From assembly GCA_022071955.1 (NCBI GenBank), contig JAJVIM010000001.1, forward strand, positions 62,001 through 126,000: DNA of 64,000 nucleotides. Direction: 5' to 3'. The DNA is from Anaerolineae bacterium. GTDB lineage: Bacteria; Chloroflexota; Anaerolineae; 4572-78; J111. The stretch's first letter is position 1, and every line of letters starts with the position of its first letter. A program made the position numbers and the translations under genes. This document shows positions 24,594 to 33,300 of the stretch, in pieces. The notes under the pieces are model-generated. The model was given only the letters and a program-made list of their open reading frames with translations. It was not told the origin of the DNA and searched no databases.

Positions 24594-24953
24594 ATGGCCG
24601 GTATACTGGATAACGCACTCCCGTGGCCGCGGTCTCAAAAAAACGCGGCTAAAACAACCGAAACTACCCGCGGCGGCTCCGAAACGACGCGCTGGGTTAA
24701 GGTTGCCGAAAATCTCAACCCCGGCGAGGCGGTGGTTATCAAAGGGCGGCTGGACAGCCTTGATATCCCGGCGATTGTCCAGCAAGAGGCGCTCGGTGCG
24801 GTGCTGGGGTTAACGGTGGGGCCGCTCGGCTCGGCCAACGTGCTGGTGCCGGAACCCCTGGCCGAACATGCGCTGGCTGTTCTGGCCGAAACCTTTGACC
24901 CCGATAACGATGAGTTTTGGGTTGATGACGAATTTGGTGACGACGAGCCGTGA
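24594..24953 (+). CDS. Small DUF2007-like putative signal-transducing protein
   Basis: 119 residues, no signal peptide. The central part (35-100) reads WVKVAENLNPGEAVVIKGRLDSLDIPAIVQQEALGAVLGLTVGPLGSANVLVPEPLAEHALAVL. This is the pattern of the DUF2007 fold (a small PII-like ferredoxin fold: strand, helix with AxxIKGRLDSxxIPA, strand giving V.VP...A..A). The first 33 residues are basic and low-complexity; the C-terminal end is very acidic (DPDNDEFWVDDEFGDDEP). The start is ATG with GGAGGT 8 bases upstream. A hairpin terminator follows. Function is unknown. Confidence 0.75.
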   Translation: MAGILDNALPWPRSQKNAAKTTETTRGGSETTRWVKVAENLNPGEAVVIKGRLDSLDIPAIVQQEALGAVLGLTVGPLGSANVLVPEPLAEHALAVLAETFDPDNDEFWVDDEFGDDEP

Positions 24954-24999
24954 AGGTTGGCCGCCGGGCCGGCGTATCATTTTAAATAAGCCAGTATTC

Positions 25000-25023
25000 A
25001 AACCTGACTCTTGAGTCAGGTTT
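25000..25023 (+). terminator. Terminator of the DUF2007-like gene
   Basis: Stem AAACCTGACTC (25000-25010) with its complement at 25013-25023, followed by a T/A-rich stretch (TTTATTAATTT). Only two unpaired bases are left, so the innermost pairs must open. It is 47 bases past the stop codon. Confidence 0.65.
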
Positions 25024-25112
25024 ATTAATTTCAGGAGCGTGTGACAGTTCCGGGGTGCCCATTGCATGTCCCGGCAGAGCGAAGCCTCCCTGTGGGACGG
25101 ATGGAAATAGAG

Positions 25113-25363
25113 TAGGGGCGCTTCGCGAAGCGCCCCTACATTTGCTACACCTGCACTGCGCGCAGGCGCAAGTGTTCGCTATTCGTTTACTTTCAAGGGA
25201 GACTAACCGAAGCTGCGCTGCTGCAACGAGGATGAATATTAACTTTTAACCAGTCGGGAGACCCTTCGCCTTCGGCTCAGGGCCTGCCCCGCGTGCAGTT
25301 GGCGGGGTGACATGCCTGAGCATTTCCCTAATTCCTGACTCCTGAATCCTGAATCCTGTTTTC
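25113..25363 (+). repeat. Composite intergenic repeat, copy 3
   Basis: Same module order as 6384-6615. First comes a perfect 26-bp palindrome centred on CTTCGCGAAG (25113-25138), then 'ATTAACTTTTAACCAG TCGGGAGACCCTTCGC' (about 25230-25268), CTCAGGG (25276-25282) and the TCCTGA leader (25328-25359). It abuts the AGAGGAG ribosome-binding site of the LysM/propeller gene. Together with 24954-25112 it fills the 425-base gap; apart from the terminator at 25000, nothing else was recognised there. Confidence 0.75.
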
Positions 25364-25378
25364 AGAGGAGAGAGTGCC

Positions 25379-26677
25379 ATGTTTACCTACAAAAAACTAC
25401 TGTGGTTGGTGGCCGGCTGCGCTCTGGCCCTGGGCCAGTTATCTGCTACTGGCGCGCAGAATAACGATGGGCAAATGTACGTGGTGCAAGCCAACGATAC
25501 GCTGTTCAAACTGGCGGAAAAATATCTGGGCGATGGTCACCGCTACCCGGAAATTGTAGCTGCAACCAACGCCCGCGCCGCTCAGGATGGTGCCATCACC
25601 ACCATTGATGACCCCAATATCATCCGCCTGGGGGCATCGATCTGGATTCCCGCCGCCGGCGCAACATCGACTCCGGCCCCGCAGCCGGCTCAACTTCCGG
25701 CAGCCTCCGGCCAGCTTGCGGGCCACATCGCCTTCAGTTTTTGGAACAATTCGCCGGAACGCTGCGTGTATGAAATCAACGTGATCGATGCGGCGGCTTG
25801 CCAGGCCGGCAGCGCCCAATGCCAGGCCAACCGGCGCATTTACGCCCTCAACAACGCCAGCGAGCCGGCGCTTTCGCCGGATGGCAGTCGGCTGGCATTT
25901 CGCGGCTGGGGGCCTTACCCGGAAAAGTACAACGAGGATAAAATTGACCACCCCTACTACGGTTGCCCCGGCCCCTTTGCCGAGCGAATGCTGGGCCACA
26001 CCACGCTGGACGGCACCGATTATTACCGCCTGGCCAGTTACTGGGAAGACTCGCACCCCGACTGGTCGCCGGACGGCACGCGGTTGCTATTTGACACCGC
26101 CCGCCTGGGCGATGGCATCACCCGGATAATGGCCGTTAGCGCCGATGGCCACACCGAAGAAACGCTGCGCATTGCCGGCCAGCAGCCCAGTTGGGCGCCG
26201 GACAACGACCGCTTTGTGTACCGCGGCTGCGACCTCACCGGCAATCGCTGCGGGTTGTGGCAGGCCCGGGCTTTGGCGGTTGAAGCCTGGGACGTGGGCA
26301 AAAACCTGATCGGCCCCATTTTGGAAGAACCCGAAGCCGCCCAGCCCGATTGGTCGCCGGTAGGCGAGCAAATTGTTTACCAGAGTCCGGTTGGTGGCAG
26401 TTGGGATTTGGTCGTGATCAACGCCGATGGCAGCGGCAAGCGCCAACTGACCAGCGCGCCGGGTATCGAAGGGCTGCCGGTTTGGTCGCCGGACGGGCAG
26501 TGGGTGGCCTACCTGTCCAACGCCGATGGCAACTGGGGGATTTGGGCCATTCGCGCCGATGGCAGCAGCCAGCCGCTCAAACTGTTTGCCTTTGACGGCG
26601 GCGGATTTTCCCCGCAGGCAATTCCGCCGTTTGGCCAGCGGGATTGGCTCGACGAGCAGATTTCGTGGTCGCGGTAG
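25379..26677 (+). CDS. Secreted LysM and TolB-like beta-propeller protein
   Basis: 432 residues. The signal peptide (about 1-26, ending ATGAQ) is followed by a LysM-like peptidoglycan-binding module at about 32-95 (YVVQANDTLFKLAEKYLGDGHRYPEIVAATN... IIRLGASIWIPAAG). A Pro/Thr linker leads to a beta-propeller of at least five PD40/TolB blades (LSPDGSRLAFRG, HPDWSPDGTRLLFD, QPSWAPDNDRFVYRG, QPDWSPVGEQIVYQ, LPVWSPDGQWVAYLSNADGNWGIW). The likely location is the cell envelope, bound to the wall through LysM; the ligand of the propeller is unknown. It has a strong AGAGGAG ribosome-binding site next to the dispersed repeat. Its TAG stop abuts the stop codon of the convergent small membrane-protein gene (TAGCTA). 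Confidence 0.87.
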   Translation: MFTYKKLLWLVAGCALALGQLSATGAQNNDGQMYVVQANDTLFKLAEKYLGDGHRYPEIVAATNARAAQDGAITTIDDPNIIRLGASIWIPAAGATSTPAPQPAQLPAASGQLAGHIAFSFWNNSPERCVYEINVIDAAACQAGSAQCQANRRIYALNNASEPALSPDGSRLAFRGWGPYPEKYNEDKIDHPYYGCPGPFAERMLGHTTLDGTDYYRLASYWEDSHPDWSPDGTRLLFDTARLGDGITRIMAVSADGHTEETLRIAGQQPSWAPDNDRFVYRGCDLTGNRCGLWQARALAVEAWDVGKNLIGPILEEPEAAQPDWSPVGEQIVYQSPVGGSWDLVVINADGSGKRQLTSAPGIEGLPVWSPDGQWVAYLSNADGNWGIWAIRADGSSQPLKLFAFDGGGFSPQAIPPFGQRDWLDEQISWSR

Positions 26678-27013
26678 CTAAAACTCGCCGTCGGTGTCGG
26701 CGTCGCCAATCACCGTCCACTGCCGGCCCTGAGGCGACGCCGGCACTGCCGGTAGCGACATTGTTGGCGGGCCGGGCCGGTCGCTGCCGTTGATCACCAC
26801 CACCGGCGGCTGGTAGGGCGCTGGCGGAGTCTGCTGGTTGGCGCGCTGGCGGGTGAGCAAATAGATGGTTACCAGCGTGGTGGGCACGGTGCTGGCCACG
26901 CCCAGCACAATGCCGATGATCACGGCCAGCGCGTCGGCGCTAACCCGCAGGCCGAACACAATGGCCAGCGTAATTGAAAAGCAAATGCCCATTACCCACA
27001 GCGCTCGTTTCAT
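26678..27013 (-). CDS. Small two-helix membrane protein of unknown function
   Basis: 111 residues. Two membrane helices at about 4-22 and 28-52 (ALAVIIGIVLGVASTVPTTLVTIYLL) are followed by a cytoplasmic or extracytoplasmic Pro/Gln-rich tail (RQRANQQTPPAPYQPPVVVING) ending in an acidic DADTDGEF. No family recognised. It starts 7 bases after the end of the FtsK-like gene, so it is probably the second gene of that operon and under the same LexA-type promoter. It shares no intergenic space with the convergent LysM gene. Confidence 0.7.
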   Translation of the reverse strand: MKRALWVMGICFSITLAIVFGLRVSADALAVIIGIVLGVASTVPTTLVTIYLLTRQRANQQTPPAPYQPPVVVINGSDRPGPPTMSLPAVPASPQGRQWTVIGDADTDGEF

Positions 27014-27020
27014 ACTTTGC

Positions 27021-28193
27021 TCACTTGATTAACTGCAATTGATGGCCAAACACCGCGCCCAGCTTTTTGCGGGCCAGCGACACCCGGCCCTGGGTGCCGG
27101 TGGCGGCCAGCGGCTCAACCGGTGGCGATTCCAGCCAGCGCCCGCCGGTTCGATGGCGGTTGTGCAGCAACCGAACCTGCGCCCGCAGGTCGGCGTCCGG
27201 GGCGTAAGCCGCCTGAAAACGCAGTACCTGGCCTTTGGCCACCAGCAAAAAATCGCCCCGGCCCAATAGTTTTTCCGCGCCGGTGCCGGGAATGCCGGCC
27301 GCAATGCGGGCGTCATCGGCGCTGGCCACGCTGCCCACCAGCCGCACCGGAAAGTTGCTCCGCGTCAGCGAGCCGATGGTGGCGGCCAGCGGTTTTTGGG
27401 TGCAGGCGACAAGGTGAATACCGGCGCTGCGGCCGCGTTGGGTCAGGCGGGTCATCAGCCGGTCCATCGCCCGGCCGCCCTGCTCCATCAAATCGGCCAC
27501 TTCGTCGATGAAAACCACCAGCCGCGGCGAGCAGATATTTTCGCGGTCTCGCCGCACCATTTCGGTGACCAGTTCGCCCAGTAAAAAGATGGCCTGATGA
27601 ACGTCGTCAACTACGGGCCGGAGCAGGTGGGGCAGGGTGCAGCCCGCTTCGGGCTGGGCCAGGCTGGCAAAGCCGCTGCGTTTGGGGTCAATAAAAATAA
27701 GCTGGATGTCGCCGAGACGGTTGGCCATGGCCAGCGACAGGGCCATACTGCGCGCCAGCGCCGTTTTGCCGGAGCCGGTGGTGCCGGCCACCAGCACGTG
27801 CGCCACCTCCGGCGATGACAGCCGCAGCAGCAGCGGCAGCCCGGCTTCGTCCAGCCCCAGCAGCGCGGTTTGCCGGGGAATCTGGCCCAGCCGCTGGGTC
27901 AATTTAAACAGGTTGACGGTTTGGGCGTCGGTACGGGGAACGTCGATGTGAACGGCAGCGCCCTGGCGGGAAATTCTCACGTTCGGCGCGCCCAGCCGGA
28001 GCGCGATTTCTTCGGCCAGGGCGACGATGCGGGAGATTTTGGTGGTAATTTCGGGGAGAATCTGGTAGCGAACCCAGCGCGGCGATACCGCGCCGCCGAC
28101 CACTCGGGCCGGCAACCGATGACTGACCAGCACCAATTCAATCTGGTCGGCCTGATATTCCAATGCTTGTTCAATCGGGTTGCTGGTAAACAC
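27021..28193 (-). CDS. FtsK/SpoIIIE-domain ATPase, soluble short form
   Basis: 390 residues from a GTG at 28193, with AGAGGA 7-8 bases upstream. It lacks the N-terminal membrane domain and the C-terminal DNA-reading gamma domain of cell-division FtsK. What remains is an alpha-like part (1-110: ILPEITTKISRIVALAEEIALRLGAPNVRIS) and the FtsK/HerA ATPase core with Walker A AGTTGSGKTALA (136-147), IFIDPKRSGF, Walker B LVVFIDEVADLM and the arginine-finger region TRLTQRGRSAGIHLVACTQKP. It is therefore a DNA-pumping type motor without its usual anchors. Its promoter overlaps a perfect GAACATATGTTC palindrome, so DNA-damage (SOS) control is likely. Similar short forms occur in chromosomes and in integrative elements; no other element genes are here. 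Confidence 0.88.
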   Translation of the reverse strand: MFTSNPIEQALEYQADQIELVLVSHRLPARVVGGAVSPRWVRYQILPEITTKISRIVALAEEIALRLGAPNVRISRQGAAVHIDVPRTDAQTVNLFKLTQRLGQIPRQTALLGLDEAGLPLLLRLSSPEVAHVLVAGTTGSGKTALARSMALSLAMANRLGDIQLIFIDPKRSGFASLAQPEAGCTLPHLLRPVVDDVHQAIFLLGELVTEMVRRDRENICSPRLVVFIDEVADLMEQGGRAMDRLMTRLTQRGRSAGIHLVACTQKPLAATIGSLTRSNFPVRLVGSVASADDARIAAGIPGTGAEKLLGRGDFLLVAKGQVLRFQAAYAPDADLRAQVRLLHNRHRTGGRWLESPPVEPLAATGTQGRVSLARKKLGAVFGHQLQLIK

Positions 28194-28201
28194 AAAAAAT
28201 C

Positions 28202-28256
28202 CTCTTGACAGTAGTACAGGAATTGTACTAGAACATATGTTCTAATGTCAAGAGGC
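28202..28256 (-). promoter_or_regulatory. LexA-type operator and promoter of the FtsK-like gene, nested in palindromes
   Basis: On the minus strand: -35 TTGACA (28247-28252), 18-base spacer, -10 TACAAT (28223-28228). The spacer holds the perfect 16-bp palindrome TAGAACATATGTTCTA (28230-28245), whose core GAAC-N4-GTTC is the Gram-positive-type LexA (SOS) box. A second palindrome TAGTACA-N5-TGTACTA (28213-28231) covers the -10. An outer inverted repeat, CCTCTTGACA (28202-28211) and its complement (28247-28256), brackets the whole region and includes the -35. LexA binding here would block RNA polymerase directly. The role of the other palindromes is unknown. Confidence 0.75.
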
Positions 28257-28263
28257 AAACATA

Positions 28264-28298
28264 AAAGTGACTCGATTTTAAGGTGATCGAGTCACTTT
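28264..28298 (-). terminator. Terminator of rpsT
   Basis: A 13-bp perfect stem AAAGTGACTCGAT (28264-28276) / 28286-28298 with a 9-base loop, followed on the minus strand by TTATG after a run of T from the stem. It lies 28 bases past the rpsT stop and separates it from the FtsK promoter. Confidence 0.75.
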
Positions 28299-28326
28299 AT
28301 TTTGAGCAATTTGTACTAAAATAGAA

Positions 28327-28599
28327 TTAAGCGGCGGCCCGGGCTTTGTTGAGCGCCTTCATCAAGCGTGATTTGTGACGAGCGGCATTGTTGCGATGCA
28401 AGACACCTTTTTGAGCCGCTTTGTCCAACGCTTTAATCGCTTTTTGGACGTTTGCTTCAGCGGTTTCAAGGTTATCGGATTCTACAGTTACACGCGCGCG
28501 TTTGAGAAAAGTTCGCGCGGTGGTTTTAAAATACCGGTTTTCGTCGCGTCGCTTCAGGTTTTGCCGGGCACGCTTGGCAGAAGATTTGATGTTAGCCAA
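28327..28599 (-). CDS. rpsT: 30S ribosomal protein S20
   Basis: 90 residues from a TTG start at 28599, chosen because GGAGGA lies 6-7 bases upstream and the protein then begins (M)ANIKSSAKRARQNLKRRDENR, the invariant S20 N-terminus. S20 binds 16S rRNA in the body of the small subunit. The sequence is Lys/Arg-rich, all-helical, and ends LHRNNAARHKSRLMKALNKARAAA as in other bacteria. A TTG start for S20 fits the known tendency to poor start codons used for autoregulation in E. coli (UUG there too). It is monocistronic with its own terminator. Confidence 0.95.
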   Translation of the reverse strand: MANIKSSAKRARQNLKRRDENRYFKTTARTFLKRARVTVESDNLETAEANVQKAIKALDKAAQKGVLHRNNAARHKSRLMKALNKARAAA

Positions 28600-28703
28600 C
28601 TTGTTCCTCCAGAAACTAAATAATGGTCTTGTTGCACACAAACGGGTATATTAGCCGAAGCCGCGTTTTTTGTCAAATTGAACATAACACAGGCTGCTCC
28701 ACG

Positions 28704-29900
28704 TTACGACCCGGCCGCTGCTTTAACGTACGTATCAAAAAACTGAATTGAACGCTGCCTCGCTGTGCTGAAATTGACGGAAATATTGTGGTTGTCGCCA
28801 TCGTAGGTGTACAGCTCTACCGGCTGGCCGGCCGTTTCCATTTCAGCCTGCAATAGCTCGGAAAATTCCACCGGCACCGAGCTGTCCGCGGTGCCGTGGT
28901 GAAGCTGGATGGGGCCAGACAGATCGGCCAGGAATGAATTGGGCGAAATTGAAGCCCAAAACGCGGGGTTGTCCTCCGGCGAACCGTAAGTTGCCAGCAG
29001 TTCTCGTCGCCAGCGGCCGCGCTGGCTGTTGGGGTCTGGCGTGGGGAAGATGCCATCGCTGGACCGCCGCCAGCGTTCCAGCAAATCCGGGTAGGCGGCC
29101 ACCACTCCGGCCCAAATGACCCCGGCTTTGATGTCGGGCGAGACCACCATGCTGCGGAGGGTGATTTGGCCGCCCATCGAGTGGCCCCACATGCCAATCC
29201 GGGCCGGGTCGGCGGCGGGGTAATTTTTGATGGCCTCGACCGCGTTGAGCACATCCACGGTGTAGGCCGGCGAACCGTAGCCGCCGGCGGCCTCACCCTC
29301 GGAGCTGCCGTGGCCGCGGTAATCGGAGCGAAAGACAATGTACCCGTTGCGGGCAAAACCATCGACATAGGCCACGTAGCGTTCGGTAGTGCGGTATTGG
29401 GCCGGTGGGATGTAGCCGTGGTTAAAAATAATCACCGGCCAGCCGGTGGCGGGCTGTTCGCCGCGGGGCACGGTGAGCAGGGCGTAAATTTTGTTGCCGT
29501 CAGACAGGTAGGAGGCCAGGTAGCGGTCGTAATTGGCGCCCGGTTCCAGCGTTTCTTCGATGGTGATGTCGCTGCCGGGATATGGTTGCCGGCGCATCTG
29601 CTCGATCATCAGCGGGTGGACCGGCGTGGGTGTGGGCGATGGCGTTTGGGTGAGCGTTGGGCTGGCGGTGCTGGTTGGGGAGGGGGTTGCCGAAGGTGTG
29701 GCGGTTGGCAGCGGGATACGGGTTGCGGTTGGCGAAGGTGATATTGCCGTGGGTGTGCTGGCTACGGCAGCCGCAATGTTACTGGCGGCGACCGCCGGTG
29801 GCTGTGTTGCTGCGGGCGTCGCAGTGTTGCAGGCCGCAATAGACAGGGTAAAGGCGATACAGGGGCTAACAACTCGGATCAATGTTGAGTATAGTCTCAT
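28704..29900 (-). CDS. Lipoprotein alpha/beta hydrolase (S9/dienelactone-hydrolase-like)
   Basis: 398 residues from the ATG at 29900 (AGAGG upstream); the frame runs 19 codons further upstream without signal-peptide logic. A lipoprotein signal ends in SIAAC (Cys24). A long Pro/Thr/Ser-rich linker (about 27-95) then spaces the catalytic domain from the membrane. The domain has the oxyanion-turn region IFNHGYIPP, YVAYVDGFARNGYIVFRSDYRGHGSSEG, the nucleophile elbow GMWGHSMGG, the acid region QLHHGTADSSVP and the terminal His in DGDNHNI. It is probably an extracellular peptidase or esterase of the prolyl oligopeptidase/dienelactone hydrolase group. It is divergent from the large sensor kinase across a 475-base gap. 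Confidence 0.88.
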   Translation of the reverse strand: MRLYSTLIRVVSPCIAFTLSIAACNTATPAATQPPAVAASNIAAAVASTPTAISPSPTATRIPLPTATPSATPSPTSTASPTLTQTPSPTPTPVHPLMIEQMRRQPYPGSDITIEETLEPGANYDRYLASYLSDGNKIYALLTVPRGEQPATGWPVIIFNHGYIPPAQYRTTERYVAYVDGFARNGYIVFRSDYRGHGSSEGEAAGGYGSPAYTVDVLNAVEAIKNYPAADPARIGMWGHSMGGQITLRSMVVSPDIKAGVIWAGVVAAYPDLLERWRRSSDGIFPTPDPNSQRGRWRRELLATYGSPEDNPAFWASISPNSFLADLSGPIQLHHGTADSSVPVEFSELLQAEMETAGQPVELYTYDGDNHNISVNFSTARQRSIQFFDTYVKAAAGS

Positions 29901-30375
29901 GAACAACCTCTTCTCTTTGGCTATAGTGCGAGTTATGTAGTTGGGCCAAATGGCCAAGAATATTGTTAGTTTTAGGCCACGAATTTTCTTACGACGTGTT
30001 GCGTGGTCCGTTTGCGGCGCGTTTTTTACGCAACACGCAATACACGCAGGCCAGCAGGTGGCGAAAAATTTGTGACGCTAACCGTAATTTATAGATGAAA
30101 CGGTATGGGTTATAGTACTCAAAAATTCTTAGAATCAGTTGAGAAAATCGGAGCGCAACCCCAAGTCAATAGCTTTTCATTATAGCCGGCACGATGGGTT
30201 AACAGATCGTTATGTGGACTTCAAAAATCCTTAATAATCAATTTTTGGCGAAAAAGGCGTTATTGCCTATTTCCCGGTACATCATATTGTGATACAATAC
30301 GCAAAACTTGCGCGTATAACCGCCTGACTCGTGCAGCGGATTTCGTAAAATCAAGCATTGTGAAGGAAATCACTT
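29901..30375. promoter_or_regulatory. 475-base divergent intergenic region, no gene seen
   Basis: AT-rich gap between the divergent hydrolase and hybrid kinase genes. It contains inverted motifs TATTGT-GAT-ACAATA (30286-30300), which overlaps a possible -10 TACAAT (30293-30298), and CGCAA-AAC-TTGCG (30300-30312) just beyond it. These could be operator sites for the kinase gene, whose start lies 63 bases downstream. The stretch around 29992-30053 carries ACGTGTTGCGT / ACGCAACACGCA strings related to fragments at 38772-38790 and 44600-44640. No ORF of note, tRNA or small RNA was recognised. Confidence 0.35.
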
Positions 30376-33300
30376 TTGAACAAGCATACCCGGTTATTCA
30401 GTAAAACGTTAATTGGTCGGTTACAGGTTATTTTTTGGCTCTGCATATTGCTTTTTCCCATTGGCGTACAGGCTCAAAATGGGCCAACCCTTCGGTTTGA
30501 AACCATTTCAACGGACGCCGGTCTGTCGCAGGCGACTATTTCTACCATGCTGCAGGACCGGCAGGGGTTTATGTGGTTTGGCACACTTGATGGCCTCAAC
30601 AAATATGACGGGTACGAATTTAAAGTGTACAAGCCAGACCCGGATGATCCGGGATCGCTGTCTCACAACTCGGTTTTGTCGTTGCATGAGGATAAGGCTG
30701 GGGCGTTATGGGTGGGTACAGATGGTGGCGGCCTGGACCGGTTCAATCCAACGACCGAGACGTTTACCCATTACCGCCACAACCCGGACGACCCGCATAG
30801 CTTGAGTAATAATTCGATCTGGACGATTTACGAGGATCGGGCCGGGACAATGTGGCTCGGCACCAATGACGGCCTCAATAAGTTTGACCCCGCCACAGAA
30901 ACATTCATCACCTACCGCTATCGGCCGGAAGACCCCCTTGGTTCAGATGAGGATTTTGTCCGAGCTATTTTTGAGGATCGGGCCGGTAATTTTTGGCTGG
31001 GCACCAATGCTGGTCTGATTAACTTTGACCGGGCCACCGGGGTATTTACCGCGTTCAGGTACAATCCGGCCGACCCGCACAGTTTAAGCGATAACCACAT
31101 CGTGTCTATTAACGAAGGGCCGGATGGGGTGCTTTTTATTGGCACCTTTGGCGGCGGCCTGAATAAATTTGACCCGACGACCCAGTCATTCACGCGCTAT
31201 CAGTATGAGCCGAGTCGACCCGGCAGTTTATCGGATAACACAGTTTGGGTTATTTTTAAAGACAGCAGCGATACCCTCTGGTTGGGTACCAGTAAAGGCT
31301 TAGACAAATTTGATCCCGAAACCGAAACCTTTACCGCTTTTCAACATAACCCAACCAACACCTTTAGCCTGAGCCACGATATTGTTTACTCCATTTACGA
31401 AGACAGAACAGGCATCTTGTGGGTGGGCACCAAACAGGGCGGCCTGAGTAAACTCAACCCAACCGCCAAAAGTTTTGCGTTGCTCCAGCAAAATCCGCTC
31501 GACCCCCAAAACAGCCTCAGTGATAATTCTATTTGGTCAGTTTACAAAGACCGTCAGGGAATTTTGTGGCTGGGCACCAATAAAGGGCTTAACCGCTTTG
31601 ATCCGGTTACCCAAACCTTTACTGTTTATCAACACAACCCCGACGACCCCCGTAGTCTGAGCCACGATGTGGTGGTGCAGTTGCTGGAAGATCGAATGGG
31701 GAATTTTTGGGTGGGAACCGACAACGGTCTCAATAAATTTGACCCCACTACCGAAACCTTTACCGTGTATCATTATGATCAAACCAACCCGCACGGATTG
31801 CCCAGCAATCCAATCGGCGCCATGTTTGAAGATCACATCGGCGTGTTGTGGGTAGGCACAGATAACGGACTCAGTAAATATGATCCAGCGACGGATACAT
31901 TTACCACCTACCACGCTGACCCAACTGACCCCACCCGGCTGAATAATGACGGTATTTGGGCATTAACGGAAGATCGGGCCGGGGTGCTGTGGATTGGTAC
32001 CGGCGATGGCGGTCTCAATAAATACGATCGCAACACAGATACATTCAAAGCCTACCCGCCAAACCCTGACAACCCCACCAGCATCAGCGATGGGGTGGTA
32101 CTCTCCATCCACGAGGACCGGGCCGGAACCCTGTGGGTGGGCACCTTTGTGGGCGGTCTCAACAAATTTGACCCTGCCACCGAAACTTTTACCGCTTACA
32201 CCGAAGCCAATGGCCTGCCCAACAACACTATCTACGGTATTCTGGAAGATAATACCGGCCAGTTGTGGCTGAGTACGGTCAACGGGCTGTCCCGGTTTAA
32301 CCCGCAAACCGAAACCTTTAAAAACTATTTTGTTATCGATGGCTTGCAGGAAAATGAGTTCAACGTTCGCTCTTATTTTCAGGATGACGACGGTATTATG
32401 TATTTTGGCGGCCTTAATGGGCTGAGCTTTTTTGACCCGGCCAATTTTGCAGATGATTCTGCCCCCCCGCCGGTAGTGCTTACCGCGTTTGAGAAATTTA
32501 ACGAGCCGGTAAAGCTGGATCGCCCCCTCAACCAGCTCACCGATATGGTGCTGTCCTATCAGGATTACGTTTTTTCTTTTGAATTTGCGGCCCTGGATTA
32601 CATCGACCCGGCCCGCAACCAGTATGAATACAAGCTGGAGGGGTTTGATAAAGATTGGGTGCAGGCCGGCAACCGGCGATTCGCTCCCTATTCTAACCTT
32701 AGCGGCGGCGATTACGTCTTTCGGGTGAGGGCCGCCAACAGCAACGGCATCTGGAACGAAGAGGGTGTTACGGTCAATATTACGGTGACGCCGCCCTGGT
32801 GGGAAACCTGGTGGTTTAGAGGATTGGCTGTACTGGCTGTGGCCGGGCTGGTACTGGGCTTTGTAGCCTTGCGGGTGCGGACAATCGAGGGGCAGCGGCG
32901 TCAACTTGCAATTCAGGTGGCCGAACGAACCCAGGAATTGCAGGAGGCCAAAGAAAAAGCTGAACTGGCCAACCAGGCCAAAAGCACATTTTTGGCCACT
33001 ATGAGCCACGAACTGAGAACCCCGCTCAACGGCATTTTGGGCTATGCTCAAATTTTAAAGCGCACGCCGTTAACCACGCCGGACCAGCAAAAAAATGGAC
33101 TGGACATTATTGAACAGAGCGGTCGCCACCTGCTGGCGCTGATCAACGATATCCTCGATTTGGCCAAAATTGAAGCCGGCAAAATTGAACTGTATCAAAC
33201 CAATTTTCACCTGCACACCTTTCTCAGAGAAATCAACGAATTGATCCGCGTCCGTGCCCAGCGAAAAAATGTAATCTTCCGGTTGGATATTCCAGACAGA

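Noticed and set aside
31963-33051. 362-codon minus-strand frame opposite the hybrid kinase
   Set aside because: Its repeats only mirror the propeller repeats of the plus-strand gene.
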